From positions 310,001-374,000 of the forward strand of contig JADJMO010000002.1 in assembly GCA_016709545.1 (NCBI GenBank): a stretch of 64,000 bases of DNA, written 5' to 3'. The notes beneath the pieces are model-generated. The model searched no databases, was not told the origin of the DNA, and saw only the letters and a program-made list of their open reading frames with translations. Positions 19,824 through 28,871 of this stretch are shown in pieces. Origin of the DNA: Myxococcales bacterium. GTDB taxonomy: Bacteria > Myxococcota_A > Polyangia > Polyangiales > JADJMO01. The position numbers and the translations under genes were made by a program. Positions within the stretch are counted from its first letter, which is position 1; the number at the start of each line of letters is the position of its first letter.

Positions 19824-21455
19824 TCAGCCGGCGATCCGCAGCGCGGCGGCCGGATCCAGCCTGCAGAGTCTGTCGAACAACTCGGCCCTCCGTGACGCGG
19901 TCGCGTCAGTGGCGCCGTCCTTTCCGCCCGAGGTCGGCATGCTCGCGAGCAGGCTGGCGTAGATGGCCGCGCAGAGCGAAGGCTCCCAGCCCTCGAGACC
20001 TCGGCTGTCGGCCTCGCCGACCATGGCCTCGAGCATGGGCCGGGCGATGTCCGACTTGCCACCCTCGATGGCGAGCTGCGCGACCTCGAGGCGGGCCCGG
20101 AAGCGCGCCCGCGCGTCGGCCGCCCGTCCGGCGAGCTGGTGGGCGAGCGCCAGGCCTTCGCCGGGCTTTCCCCCCTGCACCATGCTCCGGGCCTCTTCGA
20201 AGCGCTTCTTGACCTCGGCGTCCTCCTCGCTGACCGCGCTCGAGCCGCCGCCACCGCCCCCACCGCCGCCGCCCCCGCCACCGCCGTGCTTGCCGGCCTC
20301 GCTCTCGAGCCAGGCCTTGGTGGCCGCGTCGCAGAACGGCGTGCCGTCGGCGAAGGTGAGGTTGGGGACCGTGGGCACGCGGCTCACGAAGCGGGTGACC
20401 TCCTGGCCCACCACCTCCCTCGCGCCCATGAACAGGGCGCCGAGCGCATCCATCGCCACCGCGACGAGTCGGTGCATGTCGATCCAGAACAGGTAGGCGT
20501 TGCAGCCGTCCTCGGCGGCCATCAACAGGTCCATCCACTTCTGGTTGTCGAGCGCGGCGGTGACGCGCTTGCGGATCTCGACCGGGGGCAGCGGGATCCG
20601 CGTTCGCCCCTCCTCGGCCGGCGGGGCCTGGACCACGCCCATCCAGGTGCCGGTCCGGCCGATGCGATACGCCACCGCCTGGGCCGGGTCGGCGCGACGC
20701 ATCATCTTGGCGAGCTCGACCAGCGTCTTGCCGCACTCGCGGACGGTGACGATCGGATCGTCGCCGCTCGAGGCGCTGGGGATCGCCACGGCCGGCCCGG
20801 ACGAGGCGGGTTCGGGCGCAGAAGGGGTGGGCGCGCTGCGCTGGGGCTCGGCAGCAGAGGGAGGCGGCGGGGGGGGCGCGGCCGGGGCCTCGGCGGGGAT
20901 CGCGCGCATCTTGTTGCGCCACATCCCGCGCAGCTTGTTGATGCCGGGGTAGGCGTCGCCGAGCTTGTCCGCGAGCGTGGAGTCGAGCTTCGAGAGGACG
21001 TCGTCGGTGAGCTTGACCGCCTCGCCGTCGCTCGCCTCGACGTCGCGCTGCTCGAGGAACGCGGTGCACTGATCGACGAGCCAGGTGAGGAGGTTGGCGC
21101 GACCGCGCGCGCGCTTGGCCTCCGGCCACATCGTGGCCCAGTGGTTGTCGACGAGACCTTGCAGGACCGACATCCCCTCGGCGAACCCGCGGTACCCGTC
21201 CATCTGCATGCGGGCGACGCACAGCCAGGCCGCGACGCGGAGATCCTTGGCCTGGGTGGTGAGGATGGCGACCGCCTGCGTGTCGACGTCGCGCCAGTTG
21301 GGCGTGCCGCCGGACAGCGCGGTGAGCTTGTCCATCTCGGCCTTGAGCTGCTCGAACTCGGGAGCGAAGCTCACGTCGGCGCCGGAGGGGCTGGCCTCCG
21401 AGATCGGGGCGACGAGCGGAGTGACGCGGGACTGGATGTCTTCGAGCAGGGCCAT
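19824..21455 (-). CDS. tssA: T6SS baseplate/cap protein TssA
   Basis: 543 residues. The N-terminal ImpA_N-type domain (about 5-120, starting LLEDIQSRVTPLVAPISEAS) is the family signature. A Pro/Ala/Ser linker (about 195-245) and a middle domain with TWMGVVQ and NQKWMDLLMAAEDGCNAYLF follow. A run of 14 glycines lies near residues 392-405, and a C-terminal helical domain rich in TPR-like helices ends RLCRLDPAAALRIAG. TssA organises tail assembly at the membrane complex. The polyglycine run is a flexible hinge and is encoded by GC-only triplets. Confidence 0.92.
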   Translation of the reverse strand: MALLEDIQSRVTPLVAPISEASPSGADVSFAPEFEQLKAEMDKLTALSGGTPNWRDVDTQAVAILTTQAKDLRVAAWLCVARMQMDGYRGFAEGMSVLQGLVDNHWATMWPEAKRARGRANLLTWLVDQCTAFLEQRDVEASDGEAVKLTDDVLSKLDSTLADKLGDAYPGINKLRGMWRNKMRAIPAEAPAAPPPPPPSAAEPQRSAPTPSAPEPASSGPAVAIPSASSGDDPIVTVRECGKTLVELAKMMRRADPAQAVAYRIGRTGTWMGVVQAPPAEEGRTRIPLPPVEIRKRVTAALDNQKWMDLLMAAEDGCNAYLFWIDMHRLVAVAMDALGALFMGAREVVGQEVTRFVSRVPTVPNLTFADGTPFCDAATKAWLESEAGKHGGGGGGGGGGGGGGSSAVSEEDAEVKKRFEEARSMVQGGKPGEGLALAHQLAGRAADARARFRARLEVAQLAIEGGKSDIARPMLEAMVGEADSRGLEGWEPSLCAAIYASLLASMPTSGGKDGATDATASRRAELFDRLCRLDPAAALRIAG

Positions 21456-21505
21456 GCGCCCGTGAGGTCAGCGGGGACGCGGCCGAAATGCAATTGCTTT
21501 TGTCG

Positions 21506-22459
21506 CTACTGCGCGAGGACCTGCGCGAGCTGCGCCACCGTCACGTCGGGGCGCTGGAGCGCGGCGACCACGTGCGGGGGCATGCTGGCCGCGATCGTGC
21601 GTGGATCCGTGGCTGGTGAGACGGTGAGGTCACAACAGTGATCCGAATCAGGGTCGGGGCGGTAGAGCTCACCGACCGTGGCGGAGGGCGGATCGCCGAG
21701 CTGCATGCGGAGCACGCCGCTCATGCCGTCGAACGACCAGAACGAGGTGGGCACGGTGCCGCGCCAGCGAGCAGCCGAGCGCACGAGGTCGAGCCAGAAC
21801 GCGGCCGCCGCCGGGCCGCCCGCGCCGAGCGGGAAGCGGAACGAGAGCGGGGTCTCGGGCTGCTCGCGCCCGCGGAAGCCCTCGACGCACCCGAGGATGG
21901 TGGAGATCGCGTGGAGCGGACCGGCTCCCCCCTGGGGATACACGATGCCGAACGCGGTCTGGTGCGGCGTCGTGCTGGCCCACTGGTGGTACTCGCGGTG
22001 CGCGCCCTCGATCTCGTCGAGGCGCGGCGGCATCACGCGCGCGAGCCAGGCCTCGAGCTCCGCCTGGCTGCGCACCTGATCGGCGCCGAACGAAGCGGCG
22101 GTGGCGGACTCGAGGAAGTCGCCGAGGAGCAGCGGCAGGAGGTGGGGCAGGTGCGCGAAGCCGCGTGCCTCGAGCGGCACGCAGACGCACAGCGGGAACT
22201 TGCGCCCCACGGCGTCGCGGCTCGGGCGGAACAGGCCGACCACCACCCGCCCGTTCGACTTCGGCGCGCGAAAGACGAAGGCGAGCGGCTGCCCCGTGTC
22301 GTAGGCCGCCGCGAACGCCGAGCCGTAGCGGTCCCCCGCGATGGCGAGGCCGTCCGTGAGGAACTGCTCGAACGCGGGGATGGGCTCGTCGTAAGCCCGG
22401 ACGTGGAGGAAATCCCCGAGGGTCGGCACCTTGCCGAACCCAGCGACTTGGCTGCTCAT
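21506..22459 (-). CDS. tagF: T6SS-associated protein TagF
   Basis: 317 residues with the TagF N-terminal pattern (VAGFGKVPTLGDFLHVRAYD) and C-terminal VPTSFWSFDGMSGVLRMQLG. In characterised systems TagF restrains secretion post-translationally and interacts with FHA proteins. It lies between tssM and tssA on the same strand. ATG 22459 gives the family start MSSQVAGFGKVP; longer in-frame starts read into unrelated sequence. Confidence 0.92.
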   Translation of the reverse strand: MSSQVAGFGKVPTLGDFLHVRAYDEPIPAFEQFLTDGLAIAGDRYGSAFAAAYDTGQPLAFVFRAPKSNGRVVVGLFRPSRDAVGRKFPLCVCVPLEARGFAHLPHLLPLLLGDFLESATAASFGADQVRSQAELEAWLARVMPPRLDEIEGAHREYHQWASTTPHQTAFGIVYPQGGAGPLHAISTILGCVEGFRGREQPETPLSFRFPLGAGGPAAAAFWLDLVRSAARWRGTVPTSFWSFDGMSGVLRMQLGDPPSATVGELYRPDPDSDHCCDLTVSPATDPRTIAASMPPHVVAALQRPDVTVAQLAQVLAQ

Positions 22460-22496
22460 GGTTGCTCGTGCGCTCCGCCGCCCCTGCCCGCTGGAC

Positions 22497-25400
22497 TCAT
22501 TTTCCGAGGGGAGTACCTGCCCCGATGATGACGCGGGGGCAAGTGAGAGTTCGGAAGATCGTGTCGTCGAAGGGGTGCTCCTTGCGGGAAGGGCGCAGCT
22601 CCATGCGGACGTAGGCCTTGGGGGCCTTGAGCTCCCAGGTGGCGATGAGGGGCACGGGGGCCCCCGGCTTGTGGGCGAGCCCGGGCTTGATGGTGGCCGC
22701 CTCGAGCAGGCGGAACATCCCGAAATCACCCTGACGCGTGATCTCTTCGTCGAGCTGGTTGATGCCGCGGACCTTGATCCGACCGCCGCGCTGCGTGGGC
22801 TCCTTGGCGGGCCACTGCACCTTGAGCCACTGCTCCGGCTCGTTGCGGTAGGTCTTGCTCGCGCCGTCGATCTCGAAGGTGACCTCGGAGATGTCCTCGC
22901 TCACCGGGTGGAGGTTGATCTCGAACTCCACCACCGGCGCCTCGACGGGCCCCTTCGCGGGGAACGCGGCGGCGGTGATCGCCGCGGACTTCTTGAGGCA
23001 GGTGAGCAGGGCCGGGGTGTAGGGGATCGCGGACTTGAAGCGGACCGCGGGGACGAAGGCGTCACCCTGGCGCTCGAGGGTGCCCTTGAGGTTGGCCTCG
23101 TAGAAGCCCCACAGCACGCCCTCCTTCGGCTTGAAGAACTCGCCGAAGTCCTGCACGGACGCGTCCGTCGTGGAGTTGGGGTTGAAGGGGTAGAGGGTCG
23201 AGAGCTGGGTGTTCCACTTCTTCCAGACCGTCGGCTCCCAGAGCCCCGCCTGACCGCCGCCGACGTCCTTGCCGATGGCCTGCCAGGCGAGCGCGATGGG
23301 CCGCATGAGCAGCGGAGAGAGCAGCGGGCGCGTGAAGCCGTCCTGCTCGGCGAGCAGCGCGCTCGTCGTGCGGTAGGCGTTCTCGAGCTCCGCGGCCAGC
23401 GCCTTGCCGTCCGGCATCGCCTTGGTGTCCTTGAGGTCCGTGAGCAGGCCGATGAGCTTGCCGAGGACCGCCTGGTACTGCGCGAGGCCGGTGGAGGGAG
23501 GCGGGTCGCCTTCCTTCGGGGGGTTCTCGGGGACCGCGAACCGGGTCATCGGGCGGAAGGCCACCTCGACCGGGGAGAGCGGCCGACCCTTGGGCTTCTC
23601 GGGGCCCGCCGACGGGGTGAGGCCGAGGCTCGTGTCGATCTTGTTCTCGATCTGCTTCTTGCCCTTCTCGAGCAGCTCCTCGGCGACGTTGCCGGCGGTG
23701 CCCTTCGGGGCCACGAGCTCGAGGCGCGTGTTCTCGTCGAGCGTCCGCAGGAGGCGCAGGTAGGGCCACTCGGTCTCGGACAGCGACGACAGCTCGTCGA
23801 GCGCCTTGATCGAGTTCTCCGGCGACTGCACCTCGATGCTGGCGATGAAGTCGTGCCAGGCCGCCTGGTAGCGATCGAAGTAGAGCTTCCGAAGGTTGTT
23901 GACCGCCTTCTTGATGTCCTCGTCGTTGGACTTGGCGTTGTCGCCGAGCACCCACTTCTCGGCCGCGAGCTGGTCCTGCTTGACGGTGAGGAGCTCACGC
24001 ACCCGGAGCCAGCCGAGCTTGGTGTACGCCCCGTCGACCGTGGTGGTCTTCTTCGAGGTGACGAACGGCGTGACCGATCCGTAGAACAGCTGATCGAAGC
24101 GGATGGCCGCGATCTCGAAGTTGGCGTCGCGGACGAGGGCCTCGTACTCGCGGTCGACCTGGGGGACCTGCAGGAGCGACGAGCGCGTGCGGCTCACCAT
24201 CGTGCGGTCGATCTTCCACGGCGGGATCTCGCCGCGCTTGACGAGCTCGACGTAGAACTCGACGTGCGGCTTGAGGTTGTCCTCGAGCGGCTGGGACACC
24301 GGGGCGCGCAGGGCGGCGATCCACAGCTTGGTGAGGCGCGGCACGACCCAGCCCACGTCGAGGTGGGAGAGCTCCATGTCGCTCATCATCAGGTAGACCT
24401 TGAGGTCGTCGTAGCTGCGGTTGAAGGCCTCACCCTTCTGCGCGCTCGCCGGGTCGATCGACTTGAGTCGACCGTCGAGGAGGGCGCGGGTCGGGTCGGC
24501 GAAGCCCACCTTGAGCTGCGCGACGTAGACCGAGCGGGCCGAGGGGTAGAGCCGCTCGCCGACGTACATGCCCCACCGCATGTCGAGGTCGGCGCCCTTG
24601 GCGCGCCAGTTGTCGAGCTTGCGCAGCTGGCCGAGGAGCGCGTCGAGGCGCTTGGCCTTCTGCTCGGGCGGGCTCGGGTCGCTCCAGACGACCTTGCTCG
24701 CGTCGGTGGCCATGGCCTTGGTCTCGTCGACCAGGGTCATGTTGCGGGAGAACGTGCACGACGAAGGCACGATGAGCACGAGCGCGATGCCGATGGCGGC
24801 CGCCGCGTAGGCGAGCCGGCGCAGCCGCTGGCGACGGAGCTCGCGCGCGGTGCGGGCGGCGACGTCCTGGTCGGGGAAGACGATCTTCTTGAAGAAGTCG
24901 GTGACGAAGTAGCTCTTGGACTCGGTGGTGGCCTGCTGCGGGGTCTCCGAGGGGCGCAGGCCGAACGCGCGGGCCATGCTGCCGAGCACGCGGTCCATCG
25001 GGCGGCCCTCCTGGGTGCCGCTCGTGAAGTAGAACCCGCGGAAGATCGGCGGCTCCGAGTAGGTGTTCTTCTCGAACAGGCCGCCGACGAAGTCGACGAG
25101 GTTCTGCTTGAGGGTCTCGAACTCGAGGGGGAACTGGTAGATCTTGGCGCGCGCCTCGTCGTTGCGCTCCTTGCCGATGCGCTTGACCGCGCGGGCGTGG
25201 AGCGACTTCACGAGGGTCTCGATCTCGACCTCGGTCGACTTACCGGCGTTCTCGAGGGTCTCGCCGAGCGAGAACGAGGCGCCCCAGATCTGGCCGCGCT
25301 CGCTCTTGCGGAGGTCGGCGAAGAACTCGACGAAGCCGCCGACGAGGTCGGTCTTGGTGAACATCACGTAGACCGGCACGATCATCTCGAGGCGGGTCAT

Positions 25401-26093
25401 CACCTCGTCGACGCGGGCGCGGAGCTTCTTCGCGTACTCGTCGACCTGCTCCTCGTTGGCGTTGGCGAGGTCGGTGAGGCTGATCGCCACGATGACGCCG
25501 TTGAGCGGCTTCTTCGTGCGGTAGCGCTTGAGCATGTCGAGGAAGGCGAGCCACTCCTCGTAGTCGTCCTTCTCGGTCGTGTAGCGACCGGCGGTGTCGA
25601 GGAGGATGGCCTCGTTGGTGAACCACCAGTCGCAGTTGCGCGTGCCGCCGACGCCCTTGATGCCGCCGCCGCGCGGGTCGAGGAACGGGAAGTTGAGCCC
25701 CGAGGCCTTGAGCGCGGTGGTCTTGCCGGCGCCCGGGGGGCCGATGATCATGTACCAGGGCAGCGCGTAGAGCGCCTCGGCGCCCTTCACCCCGCCGAGC
25801 TTGCTCGACTTGAGCGAGGCGAGCCCCTGGGTGAACTGCAGCTGCAGGGCGGCGATCTCGGCCCGACGATCGGGCCGCGCGTTCATCGCCTGCTGCTCGG
25901 CCTGACGGAGCAGCTCACGCTCGAGGGCGCGGGCGGCGCGCTTGGCGCGCATCCTCCGGTAGACGAGCACCGCCACCACGAGGAGGCCGACGGCGACGCT
26001 TGCCAGCACCTTCGTGAGGAAGGCAAGCTTCAAGAAATACCCGGCCACCCAGACGAGGGCGAGCAGGAATGCGGCTAGGAAACAGATCCACAT
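22497..26093 (-). CDS. tssM: T6SS inner-membrane protein TssM (IcmF)
   Basis: 1198 residues, full length. Two N-terminal membrane helices (about 3-22 and 26-45) precede a cytoplasmic NTPase-like domain with intact Walker A GPPGAGKTT (118-126) and LLDTAGRY. A third membrane helix near residue 425-445 (AYAAAAIGIALVLIVPSSCTF) is followed by a large periplasmic part and the C-terminal beta domain that docks TssJ (VSEDISEVTFEIDGASKTYR). With TssL and TssJ it forms the trans-envelope complex. The gene is intact, unlike several neighbours. Confidence 0.97.
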   Translation of the reverse strand: MWICFLAAFLLALVWVAGYFLKLAFLTKVLASVAVGLLVVAVLVYRRMRAKRAARALERELLRQAEQQAMNARPDRRAEIAALQLQFTQGLASLKSSKLGGVKGAEALYALPWYMIIGPPGAGKTTALKASGLNFPFLDPRGGGIKGVGGTRNCDWWFTNEAILLDTAGRYTTEKDDYEEWLAFLDMLKRYRTKKPLNGVIVAISLTDLANANEEQVDEYAKKLRARVDEVMTRLEMIVPVYVMFTKTDLVGGFVEFFADLRKSERGQIWGASFSLGETLENAGKSTEVEIETLVKSLHARAVKRIGKERNDEARAKIYQFPLEFETLKQNLVDFVGGLFEKNTYSEPPIFRGFYFTSGTQEGRPMDRVLGSMARAFGLRPSETPQQATTESKSYFVTDFFKKIVFPDQDVAARTARELRRQRLRRLAYAAAAIGIALVLIVPSSCTFSRNMTLVDETKAMATDASKVVWSDPSPPEQKAKRLDALLGQLRKLDNWRAKGADLDMRWGMYVGERLYPSARSVYVAQLKVGFADPTRALLDGRLKSIDPASAQKGEAFNRSYDDLKVYLMMSDMELSHLDVGWVVPRLTKLWIAALRAPVSQPLEDNLKPHVEFYVELVKRGEIPPWKIDRTMVSRTRSSLLQVPQVDREYEALVRDANFEIAAIRFDQLFYGSVTPFVTSKKTTTVDGAYTKLGWLRVRELLTVKQDQLAAEKWVLGDNAKSNDEDIKKAVNNLRKLYFDRYQAAWHDFIASIEVQSPENSIKALDELSSLSETEWPYLRLLRTLDENTRLELVAPKGTAGNVAEELLEKGKKQIENKIDTSLGLTPSAGPEKPKGRPLSPVEVAFRPMTRFAVPENPPKEGDPPPSTGLAQYQAVLGKLIGLLTDLKDTKAMPDGKALAAELENAYRTTSALLAEQDGFTRPLLSPLLMRPIALAWQAIGKDVGGGQAGLWEPTVWKKWNTQLSTLYPFNPNSTTDASVQDFGEFFKPKEGVLWGFYEANLKGTLERQGDAFVPAVRFKSAIPYTPALLTCLKKSAAITAAAFPAKGPVEAPVVEFEINLHPVSEDISEVTFEIDGASKTYRNEPEQWLKVQWPAKEPTQRGGRIKVRGINQLDEEITRQGDFGMFRLLEAATIKPGLAHKPGAPVPLIATWELKAPKAYVRMELRPSRKEHPFDDTIFRTLTCPRVIIGAGTPLGK

Positions 26094-26105
26094 GGTTCTG
26101 CTCGG

Positions 26106-26786
26106 TTATTTCGGGGCCGTCTTCTCGGCCTGTTGATCCATCGTCTTGACGGCGTCGTCCGTGCTCGATCCGAGGACCAGCTTGAGGACGAAGAAGGCGA
26201 CCAGGGCGAGGGCCAGGCAGCCAATGGCGAGGGCGAGGATGGGGGCGTCGCCGCGGGACATGCCGCGACCACTGTCCTTGGGCTCGCCGTGGGGACTGAT
26301 GTTCTCGCCACCCGGGAGGGCGCGGGCGAGGAGCGCGGCGCCGCGCTCGGTCATCGCGAGCAGGCCGTCGCCGTCGTTGCGGACGGCGTAGACGCCCTGG
26401 AACCCGAGCGCGAGGCACAGGTAGTAGATCTGGAACACGTGCGCGCGGTTCGGCTCCCTCGAGAGCTGATCCATCTTGGTGAAGAAGCCCTCACCGGCGG
26501 TGTTCTCGTTGTAATACGTGAGCTGGAGCGGCCGCCCCATCCACTGCTGCCGGCCCGGCCACGGCGAGCGGAGGATCTGCTCGTCGATGAACGCGACCAG
26601 CGCGTACTTGGCGTCGGCCACGTCGGCCTCGGGGATGCCGGCCTCCTGGGCCTTGCGCGCCATGTTGTCGAACAGCGTCTCGATGCGCCGGGCGAGCACC
26701 TCGGGAGAGGGCAGGTCACGCGCCGACGAAAGCTGACTCGCTAGCGTCAGTACGTCGGAGCAGACCCAGTACATCTTGTCGAGCAT
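26106..26786 (-). CDS. tssL: T6SS inner-membrane protein TssL (DotU/IcmH)
   Basis: 226 residues. A cytoplasmic DotU domain (YWVCSDVLTLASQLSSARDL, AFIDEQILRSPWPGRQQW, FQIYYLCLALGFQG) is followed by one C-terminal membrane helix (about 183-208, ILALAIGCLALALVAFFVLK) and a short tail. No peptidoglycan-binding OmpA-type extension is present, so cell-wall anchoring must come from another protein. Its stop lies 12 bases from the tssM start. Confidence 0.95.
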   Translation of the reverse strand: MLDKMYWVCSDVLTLASQLSSARDLPSPEVLARRIETLFDNMARKAQEAGIPEADVADAKYALVAFIDEQILRSPWPGRQQWMGRPLQLTYYNENTAGEGFFTKMDQLSREPNRAHVFQIYYLCLALGFQGVYAVRNDGDGLLAMTERGAALLARALPGGENISPHGEPKDSGRGMSRGDAPILALAIGCLALALVAFFVLKLVLGSSTDDAVKTMDQQAEKTAPK

Positions 26787-26828
26787 GGTGGGGATTCCAG
26801 AAACGGGGTTACGGCGGGGAAAAGAGGC

Positions 26829-28184
26829 TTACTGGAGGTTCGCGGGGTCGACGGCGTAGAGCTGGAAGTCGACCGTCGCGGCAGGGTCGACCGGGTGGTA
26901 CAGCGCTATGCTCCCGCTGGAAGCGATGTCGGGCCAAAACTCCGGCGTGCGTACCACCTTGAAGAAGGTCAATCCGGGCTTGATCGGCAGGGCGCCGGGG
27001 GGCCGGTACTCGAGCTCGACCCGGGCGCCGTTGATGGCGGAGTTGAGGATCGCGCCGATCTGACCCCAGGACGCGATCTTCATCAGCTTGGGCAGCCGGT
27101 CCCGGACGTTGGCCTCGGGCATGGTGCCCGAGCAGGCGAGGAACAGCTCGTAGCGCAGCACCTGCGGGTCCTCGAGGCGGCCGAGGTACATGCCGTCGTC
27201 GCGGCGCTGCAGCGGGATCTGGATGTAGCGCTCGGCGATGACCGCGTTGAGGAGCTGGGTCGCCCGCGCGAACATCGGCTCGAACACCTCGCCGAGGTCG
27301 AGGAAGTTGAACTTGGGGATGGTGGTCGGGTCGCCGTCGACCGCGAACGTGCAGAGCTGCCCGATGAGCTGCGCGAGGACCAGATACGCGTCCTCGGGCG
27401 AGCTGTGGCCCTGGTCGACCACGTGCGAGAACGGCGGGATCAGCGTGTTGAGGGTGTTGAGCAGCCAGAACTTGGCGGAGTCGCTGGCCTGGAAGTCGAC
27501 CGCGCTCGCCGTGCGCTGGCGGCGGGACTCGGCGAGGCTGCGCTGGCGGCCGGTCATCGCGCCGAGCAGGCGCCGCATGCCACCCATGATGAACGGCGAC
27601 GAGCGGATCTGGAGGACCGGCGGGACGAAGGTCTCGCGGAGGGTGATCTGCCCGGTGGCGTTGCGCACGAGCTGGGCGACGCGTACGGCGTCGAAGCCCT
27701 CGCGGCGCTCCTCGCCGAGGAGCACGCGCAGGTTGGGGCGCGCCCACGAGAGCCCGTGCTCGCCGAGCCCGGTGTTCACGTCGACGACGGAGGACTGCGC
27801 GCGCACGAACCGGTGCGGCGCGCCCGGCTTGGCGTCGAGGTCGACCAGCGGCGCGCTGTCGGACTGCTGGGCGAGCGCGACGAACACGTCGAGCGAGCGG
27901 GTCTGCGCGTTGAAAGCCGTGTCGAGCGAGCGCGTGGGGACCGCGTCCTCGCCCTCGCCCGAGATGATCGGCGTGCCGTCGGGCAGGATGGCCGAGAGGC
28001 GCGTGATGCGCAGCTGCCCGCTCGCGAGGGCGCGCTCGTCGATCTCGAGATCGTTCACGCCCCAGTCGAACGGCAGCGTCAGGCGGAAGCGCTCGCGCAG
28101 CAGCGCCTCGTGATAGCCGTCGAGCTGCTGGAAGTGGTGCTGTGTGACGAAGAGACCTTCGGTCCAGACGAGCTTCTTCGCCAT
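26829..28184 (-). CDS. tssK: T6SS baseplate protein TssK
   Basis: 451 residues, typical length. TssK trimers link the baseplate wedge (TssEFG) to the TssLM membrane complex. The family start is clear (KLVWTEGLFVTQHHFQQLDG), and so is the middle (RRLLGAMTGRQRSLAESRRQ) and the C-terminal FFKVVRTPEFWPDIASSGSI. One base separates its start from the tssJ stop. Confidence 0.96.
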   Translation of the reverse strand: MAKKLVWTEGLFVTQHHFQQLDGYHEALLRERFRLTLPFDWGVNDLEIDERALASGQLRITRLSAILPDGTPIISGEGEDAVPTRSLDTAFNAQTRSLDVFVALAQQSDSAPLVDLDAKPGAPHRFVRAQSSVVDVNTGLGEHGLSWARPNLRVLLGEERREGFDAVRVAQLVRNATGQITLRETFVPPVLQIRSSPFIMGGMRRLLGAMTGRQRSLAESRRQRTASAVDFQASDSAKFWLLNTLNTLIPPFSHVVDQGHSSPEDAYLVLAQLIGQLCTFAVDGDPTTIPKFNFLDLGEVFEPMFARATQLLNAVIAERYIQIPLQRRDDGMYLGRLEDPQVLRYELFLACSGTMPEANVRDRLPKLMKIASWGQIGAILNSAINGARVELEYRPPGALPIKPGLTFFKVVRTPEFWPDIASSGSIALYHPVDPAATVDFQLYAVDPANLQ

Positions 28185-28185
28185 C

Positions 28186-28866
28186 TCAGGAGCCCTTCGG
28201 CGCCGCCGGACCGGCGGGCTTCCCGGACGCCGCGCCCGCGCCGCCGGTGAGGTGGATCACGTTGTAACGGCCCGCGTCGGGGGAGACGTCGTCGAGGTGG
28301 TCGTCCCCGGTGTCGATGCGCGTGCCCTCGATCCAGAGCGAGAACTTGGGGAACAGCACGGGCGGCGCCCCGCCGTCGCACTCCTCGCCCGTGCACGTCG
28401 CGCCGCACCCCTGGCCCTTCTTGGGCGAGGGGGGCAGCTCGAACGTGGTGAACCAGCTACGACCCTTGGGGTTGCGGAACAGCGCGACGCCGACCACGTA
28501 CTGGGCGGACTCGTCACGCTCGAACTTCACCTCGGTCTTGCTGTTCGGGTAGATGGGCAGCTCGTCGACCTTGACGATCGTCTCCTCGCCCAGCGTCTTC
28601 TTGTCGTCCTTCCAGACCTCCTCGAACTTGGCGTTCAGGAGCTGGACGTCGTTCTTGAGCTGGTAGATGCGCAGGATGACCGGGCGCGCCTCGCCCTCGT
28701 TGCTCGGGTTGATGAGGGGCGCCGCCACCACCGTCAGGGTGACGACCTGCAGATCGCACTTCTTGGGTTCCTTGACGGGCAAGATCTCTTGCTTGCAGCC
28801 CACCCAAGCGAGCGGTGCGGCAGCGAGAGCCAGCGTCAACGGCAAGAAGAGTAGCGCGCGCCTCAT
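28186..28866 (-). CDS. tssJ: T6SS outer-membrane lipoprotein TssJ
   Basis: 226 residues. The lipoprotein signal ends at AWVGC (Cys near 24). The mature transthyretin-like sandwich has the TssJ strands TLTVVAAPLINPSNEGEARP and VILRIYQLKNDVQLLNAKFE. It anchors the TssLM complex to the outer membrane. The C-terminal 60 residues (GCGATCTGEECDGGAPP onward) are a Cys/Gly-rich extension beyond the usual ~150-residue domain. It lies between clpV and tssK with gaps of 5 and 1 bases. Confidence 0.92.
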   Translation of the reverse strand: MRRALLFLPLTLALAAAPLAWVGCKQEILPVKEPKKCDLQVVTLTVVAAPLINPSNEGEARPVILRIYQLKNDVQLLNAKFEEVWKDDKKTLGEETIVKVDELPIYPNSKTEVKFERDESAQYVVGVALFRNPKGRSWFTTFELPPSPKKGQGCGATCTGEECDGGAPPVLFPKFSLWIEGTRIDTGDDHLDDVSPDAGRYNVIHLTGGAGAASGKPAGPAAPKGS

Positions 28867-28871
28867 GGAAA

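Noticed and set aside
22431..26078. A 1215-codon plus-strand open frame antisense to tssM
   Set aside because: Codon-position shadow of tssM. The protein is repetitive Leu/Glu/Val/Arg-rich sequence with no recognisable fold.
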